Under the pieces are notes generated by a model that worked only from the letters and a program-made list of their open reading frames with translations, was not told where the DNA came from and made no database searches. The translations under genes were made by a program, and so were the position numbers. 64,000 bases of DNA, from NCBI GenBank assembly GCA_015231825.1, contig JADGAV010000008.1, positions 142,515 through 206,514 on the forward strand. The letters are read 5' to 3'. This stretch comes from SAR324 cluster bacterium. GTDB taxonomy: Bacteria; SAR324; NAC60-12. Shown here in pieces: positions 19,296 through 28,346 of the stretch. Within the stretch, counting starts at the first letter, position 1; every line of letters starts with the position of its first letter.

Positions 19296-20236
19296 GGCCA
19301 TTTGATTTTATTGAAGGCGCGCGGTCGTTTGCGGTGCTTTTCCTTTTTCTCTTCAAAATTTCCTATGATGCGAACCGCATAGTTTTCTTCGGCTTGCCCC
19401 ATTTCACCCGCAAGAACCGGAGTCTCGTTGATTTTCAGGGTCATTTCCCTGCCGACGCTCGAAGCCAGAGGCAGGATCCCTCCGACCCGGATTGGTGTCT
19501 GTTCATTAACCGCAACCGTTCCCAATTCTGCAACAATCTCGTATTCCACTTCTTCCAGCATGGTCCGAAAGTGCTCCCTGGTTTCAGCATAGAAATGATC
19601 CAGGGATTCTGGAGGCAGAATTTTTTTTCTTCCCTGTTTTTGAAAAACGGAATCAAAACTCAAATAAGGAAAACAAAGTGCCAGGTCTGACGAAAAGCCA
19701 TGGCCATGAAACACAATTTTTGCAACAATGCATTTTTCGTAAGGAACCATAATCTTGGCACGAAAGCGATGGGACGTCACTTTTTTCAACATCACTTTCA
19801 GTTCCGCAATCCCAGACCAGCTTTTTTCGAAATCTTTTAAAATGTGCTGCAGCATCAAATGCAGTTTTTGGTGACTTTTAGAATCAAGATCCGGCAGCTC
19901 ACCGGATTGATCCTGGAGACGAGCCTTTGCATTTTGATTGATACAGGCATGAGCAAATTTATTGCTGACTGCTAAAATCCCCTGTCCGTTTGCCTGAGTT
20001 TCAAAAATATAAAGGGGCTGCCGACCGGTAATTCCTGCACAAAACTGGTCAAAACGCATCCATTCTACTGGCAGGGCCTCAGTTTCAAACATCACTCCCA
20101 GTTTTTCAAAAAGGGTGGTTTCCAATAGGTGGGCCCATCGTCTGAGGATAATGTCCATCCAGGGAAATCTCCCGGTGTCGACTTGAGAATCCACCAGGTT
20201 GTAGAGATCTATTGTTTCATTTTCTTCAACAGCCAT
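19286..20236 (-). CDS. fliM: Divergent FliM-like flagellar motor switch protein
   Basis: Probable C-ring protein, 316 residues. The amino half resembles the FliM middle (CheC-like) domain: RRWAHLLETTLFEKLGVMFE, then WMRFDQFCAGITGRQPLYIF. The C-terminal part is a SpoA domain: VNEQTPIRVGGILPLASSVG, with a beta-rich tail ending in ENYAVRIIGNF. Common FliM hallmarks are missing: the amino-terminal CheY-binding segment (EIDALL type) is reduced to ETIDLYNL, and the usual DRLLGG loop is not seen. AAGGGTGA precedes the ATG, and the FliN-like gene ends 14 bases upstream, so the two form an operon (FliN first). It may be a specialised or secondary switch protein. SctQ/SpaO of type III secretion is the alternative, but no secretion genes are near. 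Confidence 0.7.
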   Translation of the reverse strand: MAVEENETIDLYNLVDSQVDTGRFPWMDIILRRWAHLLETTLFEKLGVMFETEALPVEWMRFDQFCAGITGRQPLYIFETQANGQGILAVSNKFAHACINQNAKARLQDQSGELPDLDSKSHQKLHLMLQHILKDFEKSWSGIAELKVMLKKVTSHRFRAKIMVPYEKCIVAKIVFHGHGFSSDLALCFPYLSFDSVFQKQGRKKILPPESLDHFYAETREHFRTMLEEVEYEIVAELGTVAVNEQTPIRVGGILPLASSVGREMTLKINETPVLAGEMGQAEENYAVRIIGNFEEKKEKHRKRPRAFNKIKWPQA

Positions 20237-20250
20237 AACGCGTCACCCTT

Positions 20251-21903
20251 TTAGTCCTGATTGATCCCAATCACACGAATACCAATTTTTTCGTTATTGA
20301 TCAGCACCACTTCTCCGTGTGCTACAACTTTGCCGTTTAAAACCAAATCAACAGGATCACCTGCAATTTTATTCAGTTCAATCACACTGCCATAGGTCAG
20401 TTCGGTAATATCCTTCCCTTTCATTTGGGCTCTTCCCACTTCGACAGAAAGATCATGACTGATATTGAACAACAAATCCCGTCCCAATCCGACCACTGGA
20501 ACATCTGCCCCCAGGACATGGCCTGCTTCGGACGGTGAAGCGTCCAATGAAATTCCATTGTCAACTGCAATTTCCATATCCGTCTGTTCCAAATCCGAGG
20601 CATCAAGACCAACACTGACGGGAACATCAGGGACTGTTTCTTCTAATATCCCGGCTTCTTCATTGAAAGAGTCATCCATCATCAAATCCTCTTCTTCTTC
20701 AGATTCTTCCAAAAACATCTCTGCAGGCTCGTCTTCCATCTCCAGACTGAGTTCCGAATCTTCTTCCAAAACAACGCTTTCCTCTTCTTCCGGCATCAAG
20801 TCATCAGTTTCGACTTCCATTTCCTCAAGCATCATTTCATCTTCTTCCGAAACAATTTCTTCCTCATCCAGTACCGGAATTTCTTCTAAATCGGCTGATT
20901 CTTCGGCAACAATTTCGGTTTCAAGCCCGAGACCTTCATCCAATTCATCAACTTTTCCTTCGATATCAAATTGAATACTCTCTCCCTCGGTTTCCTCAAG
21001 ATCAAAGGCATCCTCTTCCATGACGATTTCCTCTTCAAAATCCTCGCCCGGTTCCTCATCAAAAGATAAGTCTTCGTCATCTGTATCCAAACTGAGTTCA
21101 TCCAGGTCTGCGCCAGAATCCAGGCTGTCATCAGCATCAAAATCTCCGCCTTCCAGCGAGATTTCATCCTCATCGAGTCCCTCGTCTCCCAAAGACAATT
21201 CTTCCAGATCGCCGTCTGCCTCTCCGGCATCCTCACTCCCCAAATCAAGGTCTTCCATCATCTCGTCATCACTGGATTCTTCAATGGTTTCCAGGTCCCC
21301 CATATCCAGGTCGCCATCCAGATCCATGACTTCTTCACCGTCACTGTCCGCCTCTCCAAGATCGAGTTCTTCGGTATCCAAATCGCCCAAATCCAGTTCG
21401 TCAGCGGAGTCACTTTCTCCCTCTCCGAGATCGTCCATTCCCAAATCGTCGCCAGCCCCGGTAGCATCTTCAAGATCCAGACTCTCTCCTGGATCATCGT
21501 CTCCGTCCATGTCCAGATCTCCGAGATCAAAATCGCCGTCAGCACTCTCATCACCGCCAGCATCAAGGTCACCAAGGTCAAAATCATCTTCGGAATTCCC
21601 GTCTTCAACAAGATCTCCCATATCCAGTTCATCGATTGAGTCATCTCCTCCCAGATCAAGTGCATCACCGGAATCATCATCTCCCAGTCCTAGATCGTTT
21701 TCGGAATCACCCAAATCCAGGTCTCCGGCATCATCGCCTCCCAGATCCAATTCGTCCAGCCCATCACCTGCTCCGTTTTCACTATCATCATCAAAACTGA
21801 AGTCGTCACCGGCAGTTTCATCCAAATCATCCAGACCCATTTCGTCCAGATCGAAATCACCTTCATCTAAACCTTCGTCAAAATCAAAATCTTCTGCAAC
21901 CAC
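20251..21903 (-). CDS. fliN: FliN-type motor switch protein with a very long acidic repeat domain
   Basis: 550 residues, against about 100-180 for ordinary FliN. Only the last 85-90 residues are the SpoA/FliN domain: LLFNISHDLSVEVGRAQMKG, then YGSVIELNKIAGDPVDLVLN and GEVVLINNEKIGIRVIGI, a close match to the FliN consensus. Residues 1 to about 440 are almost entirely Asp, Glu, Gly, Leu and Ser. The first 260 or so are built from short units such as LDLGD, DLDMGDL and DELDLG; the stretch after them is richer in Glu (EEE, LEE). The start is GTG at 21903 after CAGGAGTGA. The acidic part has no membrane helix and is probably disordered or ion-binding. It is the first gene of a FliN-FliM pair, divergent from glnD. 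Confidence 0.88.
   Translation of the reverse strand: MVAEDFDFDEGLDEGDFDLDEMGLDDLDETAGDDFSFDDDSENGAGDGLDELDLGGDDAGDLDLGDSENDLGLGDDDSGDALDLGGDDSIDELDMGDLVEDGNSEDDFDLGDLDAGGDESADGDFDLGDLDMDGDDDPGESLDLEDATGAGDDLGMDDLGEGESDSADELDLGDLDTEELDLGEADSDGEEVMDLDGDLDMGDLETIEESSDDEMMEDLDLGSEDAGEADGDLEELSLGDEGLDEDEISLEGGDFDADDSLDSGADLDELSLDTDDEDLSFDEEPGEDFEEEIVMEEDAFDLEETEGESIQFDIEGKVDELDEGLGLETEIVAEESADLEEIPVLDEEEIVSEEDEMMLEEMEVETDDLMPEEEESVVLEEDSELSLEMEDEPAEMFLEESEEEEDLMMDDSFNEEAGILEETVPDVPVSVGLDASDLEQTDMEIAVDNGISLDASPSEAGHVLGADVPVVGLGRDLLFNISHDLSVEVGRAQMKGKDITELTYGSVIELNKIAGDPVDLVLNGKVVAHGEVVLINNEKIGIRVIGINQD
20680..21890 (-). repeat. Degenerate acidic repeat tract inside fliN
   Basis: The coding strand repeats short GAT/GAC/GAA-rich units that give D-L-D/G-D-L-D and E-E-L motifs dozens of times; units are irregular (about 5-12 codons) and diverged. 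On the opposite strand the same DNA reads as a serine-rich open frame, which is a by-product of GAT/GAC/GAA codons. The degeneracy suggests old expansion by slippage or unequal exchange, followed by selection for acidity rather than sequence. Confidence 0.75.
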
Positions 21904-22126
21904 GGATCACTCCTGAAAACAATTTATTCTGAAATGTGAAGAGCTCTTTTGAATTCTGTTCAATTCCTAATTCTTGTCTTTAAACTCTTCGTGCATCGGT
22001 GTAGGGTGCATTCTTGGAAAAGTCTAATTTCCATCCCCTTGAAAGCATTATATGCTAAAATCAGTCCATTTATTTCAAACGCTGTTTTTTTCTTCTTCCG
22101 GCTATCCTTTTTGAAGGAGCTTCCTG

Positions 22127-25100
22127 GTGAAAAATTTATATTCTCCTGTAGAAATATATCCATTCTTACAACAATTGTGTCTACTAAATCAAATTGAGAA
22201 ACGTGACCACCACACTTTTGCGTTAAAAGAACGGTTGAAATCTCGCCAGAATGAAGAAAAAGTCCGTACTGAAAAGCCCCCGCTGAGCCAATATACCAGT
22301 GCAAAAGAACAGATCTTTCAAGACATCACTTACGCTTATTTTCAAGAAGAAACAAAGGAAATTGCAAAAGCAAATTTAGAATCAGAAAATTCCTTTGAAA
22401 TCCTGGCGATGAAGACACATTTAGTGGACAGCATCATTCATGTTGCCTTTGATTTTGTTTTGGAAGATTTGCCCTTGCTGAAAGATACACAGATTCAGGA
22501 CGCAAAAAATGAACTAAATTTGAAGCAGCGGAACTTGCCCGGCAAAGAAGAAAAGCTCAGCATTTTATCAAAGCACATCGAAGAACTGGAGAGCCAGCAG
22601 GAAGAAGAATCTCGCCAAATGGAAATTTATTATCAAGGGATTCGCAAAAGCCTGCTTGAGGAAATTGAAGAATACCGGGAAAAAATCGGTTTCCTCAAGG
22701 AGCAGCTGAAGCTGCTGGAAGACTGGCAGCTCGATCAAAAACATATTTTAGAATGCCTCGTCATCTTTGCAAGAGGCGGATACGGACGCGGTGAACTCAG
22801 TTTTGCTTCCGATCTGGATATCGGCTACTGCCTCAACGCCCAGCGACTCAATGCTGCGGAATTTGAACTTTTGAAACAGTTGATTATCCGCCTTGAGCAT
22901 TTGCTCAACCAAACCGGAATTGAAACTTCACACCAGTATTTTGAAATCGACGAAGACCTCTCCCGCTTCACCCAGTCTGAAATGCTGCACACGATTCCAT
23001 CCATTCTGGAAAGCCGCAGACTGCTGGGCAGCGAAAGTTTAATGGATCGCTTAAAACAGCAATTTTTTGAAATTCTTCCGTATGAATCTTACGTTCTCAG
23101 CAAACTGGAATATTACCATTCCGCCAAACGGCCTGAATTGAATCGAATGGATCTCAAGGAAGATTTTGGCGGTCTTCGCTCCGTACAAATTCCACTTTGG
23201 GTGGCAGCAGCAACCTTGGGAGTCTTTCCGAGTCAAACGGCTGAACTGCTGGCCCTGCTCATTGAAAAAAATATTCTTTCTCCGCGACAAACACTTCAGT
23301 TGTCGCAGGCCCTGGAGCTTTTTTACGATCTGCGCAATTTTGTCGGAGCCGCAAAAGAATTTTATTTTGATGAAGAGGCAAAAAGTGAAGGCTGCAGCCT
23401 GGACGGGTGGCAGGCCAATGTGATCACTGACAACACTGAAAAATTATATTTACTCAGGAAAAAGCGATTTAGAGGGTTTGATGAATTTGATCGTTTTCGC
23501 CTCAGAATGGTGCACAGCGTCCAGGAATCATCAGAATTGATTCTCAACCGTCTCCTGGATCGCGATATTGTCAGAACCTTTTCCAACTTTCAGGCAACCG
23601 TCAATCTGCGGAAACAACGGATCATTGAGATTCGCGCCATCGAGGGGCTTCCTCAAATTCCTCTTTCATTGATTTTCAACAAACCCGCGAGACTTTTGGA
23701 TCTTTTCATTTACATTGGTCATTCCGGATACAAACTCTCAAATGCCCTCAAAGATGAGATGGGCAATGTCATCAATTCGCTCACTCCAGAGCTGATCGAA
23801 TCCCATCGAAGCGAAATTCAGGAACGTTTCACCGAAATCATGATCTCCCCCCATGCGGCATTGGCACTGCGTGCCATGTTTGAAATCGACGACCCTGCCA
23901 ACACCCAAAAAGAAGCAGATACCCTGATCGGCAGATTTATTCCAGAATGCAATCAAATGCGCTTCTTGCTGCGGAACTTGAGCTATCACCAATACGCCGT
24001 CTGTGATCATACCCTGCGGGCCCTGGAAAGAACCCAGGTGGAGCTGGAATATTTGAAGAAGAACTATACAGAATTGTTTCACTATCTTCAGCCGAAGCAT
24101 ATTCTTGCGCTGCGCTGGGGAATGCTGTTTCACGACATTGGAAAAATCAATCCGGAAACCAAACACCAGGAATCAGGCACAGCGATTGCGGTGAATGCCC
24201 TGGAACGAATCGGATATGAAGATGAAGAATTACTCAATCTGGTCAGTCTGCTGATTTTTCATCACATGACGATTGTTGCACTGAGCCGCACTTCAACCTA
24301 TCTCGACCAGGCGCTCCAGCGATTTTTCGAAGTGGCTGATCGAGACCTGACTCGTATGATCCTGCTTTTCCTGGTCAACATTTCAGACTATGCCGCGGTC
24401 AGTGAAACCACAGCAATGGACACAAAAAATTTACGCAATTTTTTTGAGGACACTTACCGGGCCTACATCGAATTGCGGGCCTCTACCGACGCGAAAGACC
24501 CGCTGGAACTGATCAATATCTATCTCGACAATCAGAAACAGGAACTGGAAGCAGCGACACGGATCAATTTATTGATTTATCGCAGTCTCAACGAAGGCAT
24601 GCTCAAGGCAATCTATGAACCTCTATCCCAGATCAATCCCCAGGAATATACCCGGCTCTGGCAGGTCAAGGAGGAATTGGAACAGTATTGGAAATACCTC
24701 AAGATGGGCAGTCTCGACAAAAAAGGGATTGATCAATACACCGATAAACTGATTCAGGGAATCAATCAGTACGTTAGCCACGAGACACTTATTCAATTGA
24801 CGGCAGAAACCGAGAAAACCTTCAATTGGTTTTTCAATGCCTTTCCCAACCGCTATTTGCTGGGACAATCTCCTGATATGCTCAGGCAAAAACTCGTGGA
24901 ATTTGCAGAATTTGAAAGTCGCTCCATCTTCAGCACCATTGCCACACAACGGGGCAATGTCGTCGGGACCCTGATTTATGTGCATGATCAGCCAAAAATC
25001 CTCAACCGGGTCGCGTTTGGCATGAGTACCAAAAACATCAATATCAAGCTGGCAAAAATGAACAAAGTGATTTTCGAAGACGGTCGTATGGCCTATTGCT

Positions 25101-25519
25101 ATTATTTTGAAGCCTCCGGACTGACCAACAATATGATGTTTGCCCGCACCCTTGAGGAAACCATCCTGGAGGGAACTCTTCCTGTCCTCACCCCGGAACC
25201 GCTCAACCAGGTGCTCTTTAAATCCAGACTTCGTTTGGAATTCATGGAAAAAGACGACAAAGCATATGAAGTTGTCCAGGAAGGAGAACGCTTCGTCCGG
25301 CGCAATCGTGAGTTTCGGGTGGTGCGGATCACAACCCAGGATGCTCATTTGCTTTATTACAAAATCACTGAAGCTTTTGATCGGGTGGGAGTCTCCATTC
25401 AACAAGCCCTCGTCACAACCACCGGGACCCAGGTCAATGACTATTTTTATGTCACGGAGGAAGATTTCGCCATTTTGAAAAGTTCAAAATTTGAAGAAAT
25501 TCTTAAACTTGGAGTTTGA
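22127..25519 (+). CDS. glnD: PII uridylyltransferase/uridylyl-removing enzyme, extended form
   Basis: Nitrogen-status sensor that would add or remove UMP on PII. 1130 residues against about 850-950 for typical GlnD. The nucleotidyltransferase core is at about 215-235: ARGGYGRGELSFASDLDIGY, with Gly217-Gly218 and the metal Asp229/Asp231. An HD phosphohydrolase domain carries LFHDIGK (His669-Asp670) and the later FHH. Two ACT domains close the protein (starting about 930 and 1060), the glutamine sensor. Extra material: about 130-200 residues before the catalytic core, including a charged coiled coil at about 125-200. GTG start after AAGGAG. It is divergent from the fliN operon. No glnB or glnA is in view. 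A relaxed-specificity GlnD relative is the alternative. Confidence 0.85.
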   Translation: MKNLYSPVEIYPFLQQLCLLNQIEKRDHHTFALKERLKSRQNEEKVRTEKPPLSQYTSAKEQIFQDITYAYFQEETKEIAKANLESENSFEILAMKTHLVDSIIHVAFDFVLEDLPLLKDTQIQDAKNELNLKQRNLPGKEEKLSILSKHIEELESQQEEESRQMEIYYQGIRKSLLEEIEEYREKIGFLKEQLKLLEDWQLDQKHILECLVIFARGGYGRGELSFASDLDIGYCLNAQRLNAAEFELLKQLIIRLEHLLNQTGIETSHQYFEIDEDLSRFTQSEMLHTIPSILESRRLLGSESLMDRLKQQFFEILPYESYVLSKLEYYHSAKRPELNRMDLKEDFGGLRSVQIPLWVAAATLGVFPSQTAELLALLIEKNILSPRQTLQLSQALELFYDLRNFVGAAKEFYFDEEAKSEGCSLDGWQANVITDNTEKLYLLRKKRFRGFDEFDRFRLRMVHSVQESSELILNRLLDRDIVRTFSNFQATVNLRKQRIIEIRAIEGLPQIPLSLIFNKPARLLDLFIYIGHSGYKLSNALKDEMGNVINSLTPELIESHRSEIQERFTEIMISPHAALALRAMFEIDDPANTQKEADTLIGRFIPECNQMRFLLRNLSYHQYAVCDHTLRALERTQVELEYLKKNYTELFHYLQPKHILALRWGMLFHDIGKINPETKHQESGTAIAVNALERIGYEDEELLNLVSLLIFHHMTIVALSRTSTYLDQALQRFFEVADRDLTRMILLFLVNISDYAAVSETTAMDTKNLRNFFEDTYRAYIELRASTDAKDPLELINIYLDNQKQELEAATRINLLIYRSLNEGMLKAIYEPLSQINPQEYTRLWQVKEELEQYWKYLKMGSLDKKGIDQYTDKLIQGINQYVSHETLIQLTAETEKTFNWFFNAFPNRYLLGQSPDMLRQKLVEFAEFESRSIFSTIATQRGNVVGTLIYVHDQPKILNRVAFGMSTKNINIKLAKMNKVIFEDGRMAYCYYFEASGLTNNMMFARTLEETILEGTLPVLTPEPLNQVLFKSRLRLEFMEKDDKAYEVVQEGERFVRRNREFRVVRITTQDAHLLYYKITEAFDRVGVSIQQALVTTTGTQVNDYFYVTEEDFAILKSSKFEEILKLGV

Positions 25520-25586
25520 ACCAGCAAGCATTTCCGAGTGCTGAACCCAACAATTCGTGCAGCACACCGGATTGCCTGTTTGCTTT

Positions 25587-27410
25587 TTACAGGTCCAGGT
25601 CTGTGACCGCGCCCAGTGATGCGGAACTGACCGTTTTGGCATATTTGGCTAAGACACCTTTGCTGTAGCGGGGTTTCGGTTGCTTCCATGCCTTGATGCG
25701 CCGACTCATTTCTGCTTCGGAAATATCAAGATTCAATTGACGTTTTTTAGCATCAATGGTGATCTGATCGCCATTCTTGATGATAGCGATCGGCCCGCCA
25801 TCGTATGCTTCGGGAGTGATGTGTCCCAAACAAAACCCGCGGGTACCCCCGGAAAATCTTCCATCCGTGATCAGGGCGACATCTTTTTCCATCCCTTTAC
25901 CGGCTACTGCCGAAGTCGGGGCGAGCATTTCACGCATGCCCGGGCCTCCTTTCGGCCCTTCATATCGGATCACGATCACCTCCCCTTTTTGGACGCTTCC
26001 GTCCAGGATTCGCTGCAGAGCCTCTTCTTCTGAATTGAAGACTCTTGCTTTTCCAACAAAAAGTTCCCCTTCCTTGCCGGAAATTTTTCCGACGGCCCCT
26101 TCGGCCGCCAGGTTGCCTTTAAAGATGACCAAATGGCTGTCCTTTTTGATCGGGTTATTCAGTGAATGGATCACATCCTGATTTTTCGGATAGGATTTGA
26201 CTCCTTTCAGATTCTGCGCCAGGGTTTTGCCGGTCACAGTCATACAGTCTCCATGAAGCAGGCCGGCCTCCAGGAGCATTTTCAACAGCGGCTGCAAACC
26301 TCCGATATTGATCAGGTCATTCATCACATATTTGCCACTTGGCTTCAAATCAGCCAGCACAGGAACCTTTTTACCGATTCTGGTAAAATCATTAATTTTT
26401 AAGGAAACCCCCATTGCATGGGCCATTGCCAACAAATGAAGAACAGCATTGGTCGACCCTCCTAATGTGATCGCCACAGTAATCGCGTTTTCAAAAGACT
26501 TCCTGGTCATGATGTCCTTGGGACGGATACCCTGTTTGATCAAATTCAAAACAGCAGCTCCCGCAGTTTTACATTCCTGAGCTTTGAAGTGAGAAATCGC
26601 TGACGCCGTGGAGCTGTTTGGCAGGCTCATGCCCATTGCCTCGATGGCAGATGCCATTGTGTTGGCCGTATACATCCCTCCGCAGGATCCTTGCCCCGGA
26701 ATAGCTTTTGATTCAATTGCTGTCAGTTCCTTTTGATTGATCTGCTTGCCTGCATATTGCCCGACTGCTTCAAAAATCGAAACGATATCCAGCGCTTTTT
26801 CTTCATGAAAACCCGGCATGATGGTCCCGCCGTATATAAACACCGCGGGCCGATTCAAGCGTGCCATTGCCATCAAACAACCCGGCATGTTCTTGTCACA
26901 TCCACCAATGGCAATTACCCCGTCGTAGCCCTGACATCCGACCACTGTTTCGATCGAATCGGCGATCACTTCACGGGAAACCAGGGAATATTTCATCCCT
27001 TCCGTCCCCATCGAAATTCCATCAGAAATGGTAATGGTATTGAAAGCAACGCCTTTGCCTCCTGCTTTGTCTACACCTTTTGTTGCAAAATCCGCGAGTT
27101 CATTGATGTGCATGTTGCATGGAGTGACCATTCCCCAGGTTGATGCCACACCAATTTGAGATTTTTTAAAATCCGTTTTTTTAAATCCAACGGCATACAG
27201 CATCCCCCGGCTGGGAGCACGTTCATACCCATCAACCACGATTGAAGAATGTTCGCGTGCAATGGATGCTGAGACATTCTCTCTCTTTTTTGCAGGAGTC
27301 TTTTTAGTTGCTGCCGCTTTTTTGGCAGTCGTCCTTTGCGGGGCTGAGTCTTTTTTTAACTTCGTTTTTTTGGATTCTGCTGCTTTTTTGGGGGAATCTG
27401 ATTTTGCCAT
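25587..27410 (-). CDS. ilvD: Dihydroxy-acid dehydratase with a lysine/alanine-rich tail
   Basis: Fe-S dehydratase of valine, leucine and isoleucine synthesis: converts 2,3-dihydroxy acids to 2-keto acids. 607 residues; the usual enzyme is about 555-560. Cluster cysteines are present in [18 protein letters not shown] and [14 protein letters not shown], and the active-site Ser in [14 protein letters not shown]. The first 48 residues are an added tail of Lys, Ala, Thr, Pro and Ser ([15 protein letters not shown] and [10 protein letters not shown]), resembling bacterial histone H1-like or AlgP-type tails. AAGGAAG five bases before the ATG supports translation of the tail. It converges with glnD. 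No other ilv genes are adjacent. Confidence 0.95.
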   Translation of the reverse strand: MAKSDSPKKAAESKKTKLKKDSAPQRTTAKKAAATKKTPAKKRENVSASIAREHSSIVVDGYERAPSRGMLYAVGFKKTDFKKSQIGVASTWGMVTPCNMHINELADFATKGVDKAGGKGVAFNTITISDGISMGTEGMKYSLVSREVIADSIETVVGCQGYDGVIAIGGCDKNMPGCLMAMARLNRPAVFIYGGTIMPGFHEEKALDIVSIFEAVGQYAGKQINQKELTAIESKAIPGQGSCGGMYTANTMASAIEAMGMSLPNSSTASAISHFKAQECKTAGAAVLNLIKQGIRPKDIMTRKSFENAITVAITLGGSTNAVLHLLAMAHAMGVSLKINDFTRIGKKVPVLADLKPSGKYVMNDLINIGGLQPLLKMLLEAGLLHGDCMTVTGKTLAQNLKGVKSYPKNQDVIHSLNNPIKKDSHLVIFKGNLAAEGAVGKISGKEGELFVGKARVFNSEEEALQRILDGSVQKGEVIVIRYEGPKGGPGMREMLAPTSAVAGKGMEKDVALITDGRFSGGTRGFCLGHITPEAYDGGPIAIIKNGDQITIDAKKRQLNLDISEAEMSRRIKAWKQPKPRYSKGVLAKYAKTVSSASLGAVTDLDL

Positions 27411-27573
27411 TTTACTTCCTTGATGATGGTGACGGGGTGCGGATAATTTGAAAACTCGTTATACACACCTCTCGAAGAAATATTCAAATAAATTTCAAAC
27501 AAAAGGAAAATTTCGGTAAATTATTGCTGGCTTCATCGAAAAAACATCACTGAGATCTGGCAATTTTATAAAC

Positions 27574-28227
27574 TCAATCCCAAAAACGAAGCAATTCCTG
27601 CGGTTTTTTAATGATGGCATCAGCCCCGTTTGCCTGCAGTTCCTCGATCGGGCGAAACCCCCACTGCACACCAACGGCAAACATTTTGGCCGCCTTTGCG
27701 GTTTTCATATCTGTTGCGGTATCCCCGAGATAAATAAATTCTTTTGGATCAAGGTTTAGAATTTTTGCGATTTCCAGCGCCCCTGAAGGATCGGGTTTGT
27801 GAGGGAATGATTTGCGGTGTCCAAACACCACGTCAAATTTCCACTTTGAAAGAAGTTCGCGGACGCATCGTTGTGTGAACTCATCGGGTTTATTGGAAAG
27901 AACTGTGATCGGGATTTTGCGAGCAACCAATTGCTCCAGCATATCCTCGACTCCATGGTAAGGTTTAGTTTTCTTTTTCCAATTCTGATCATAATACAGG
28001 TTGAAGAGTTCAACATATTGATCAATCTTTTGTTCATCCCATTGATGATCAGGAAGGGCGCGTTTCATTAAAACCCCGGCCCCGTTCCCGACGAAATATC
28101 GATAGGCATCAATCGGGTGCGTGGGAAATCCTTTGCTTGACAGAATCTGATTCACGGTATCACCCAAATCTTCCAGTGTGTCCAGCAAGGTGCCGTCCAA
28201 ATCAAACAGGACTGCTTTGTATTTCAT
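27574..28227 (-). CDS. HAD phosphatase, phosphoglycolate-phosphatase-like
   Basis: 217-residue cytosolic phosphatase. ATG 28227 has GGAAAGGA upstream; the longer frame to 28326 lacks a ribosome site. Motif I is VLFDLDGTLLDTLEDLGDTV, motif II is in ITVLSNKP, motif III Lys in RKSFPHKPDPSGA and motif IV YLGDTATDMKTAKAAKM. This set and the cap domain length match Gph, which clears 2-phosphoglycolate, but related enzymes act on AMP, pyrophosphate or other small phosphates. It lies about 160 bases downstream of ilvD's start in the same direction. Confidence is high for the fold and moderate for the substrate. Confidence 0.85.
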   Translation of the reverse strand: MKYKAVLFDLDGTLLDTLEDLGDTVNQILSSKGFPTHPIDAYRYFVGNGAGVLMKRALPDHQWDEQKIDQYVELFNLYYDQNWKKKTKPYHGVEDMLEQLVARKIPITVLSNKPDEFTQRCVRELLSKWKFDVVFGHRKSFPHKPDPSGALEIAKILNLDPKEFIYLGDTATDMKTAKAAKMFAVGVQWGFRPIEELQANGADAIIKKPQELLRFWD

Positions 28228-28346
28228 TGATTCCTTTCCAAAAACTGAAACGGGGGCATTTTTAAAAAAACGAAACGGCGCATCTTCACCCAGGACATTC
28301 ACGGTGAATACAAAGCGCCGGTTCAAAAAAGGAAAGTCTGCAGGAT

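Noticed and set aside
20680-21890. CRISPR-like or minisatellite array
   Set aside because: Units are irregular, diverged and fully coding in frame, without equal spacers.
21020-21916. 298-residue Ser/Pro-rich open frame on the plus strand
   Set aside because: It is the antisense of the acidic fliN repeats: GAT/GAC/GAA codons read backwards give Ser codons. No start site or family support.
24623-25405. 260-residue open frame antisense to glnD
   Set aside because: Lies opposite the ACT region of a well-supported gene, with no recognisable domain.
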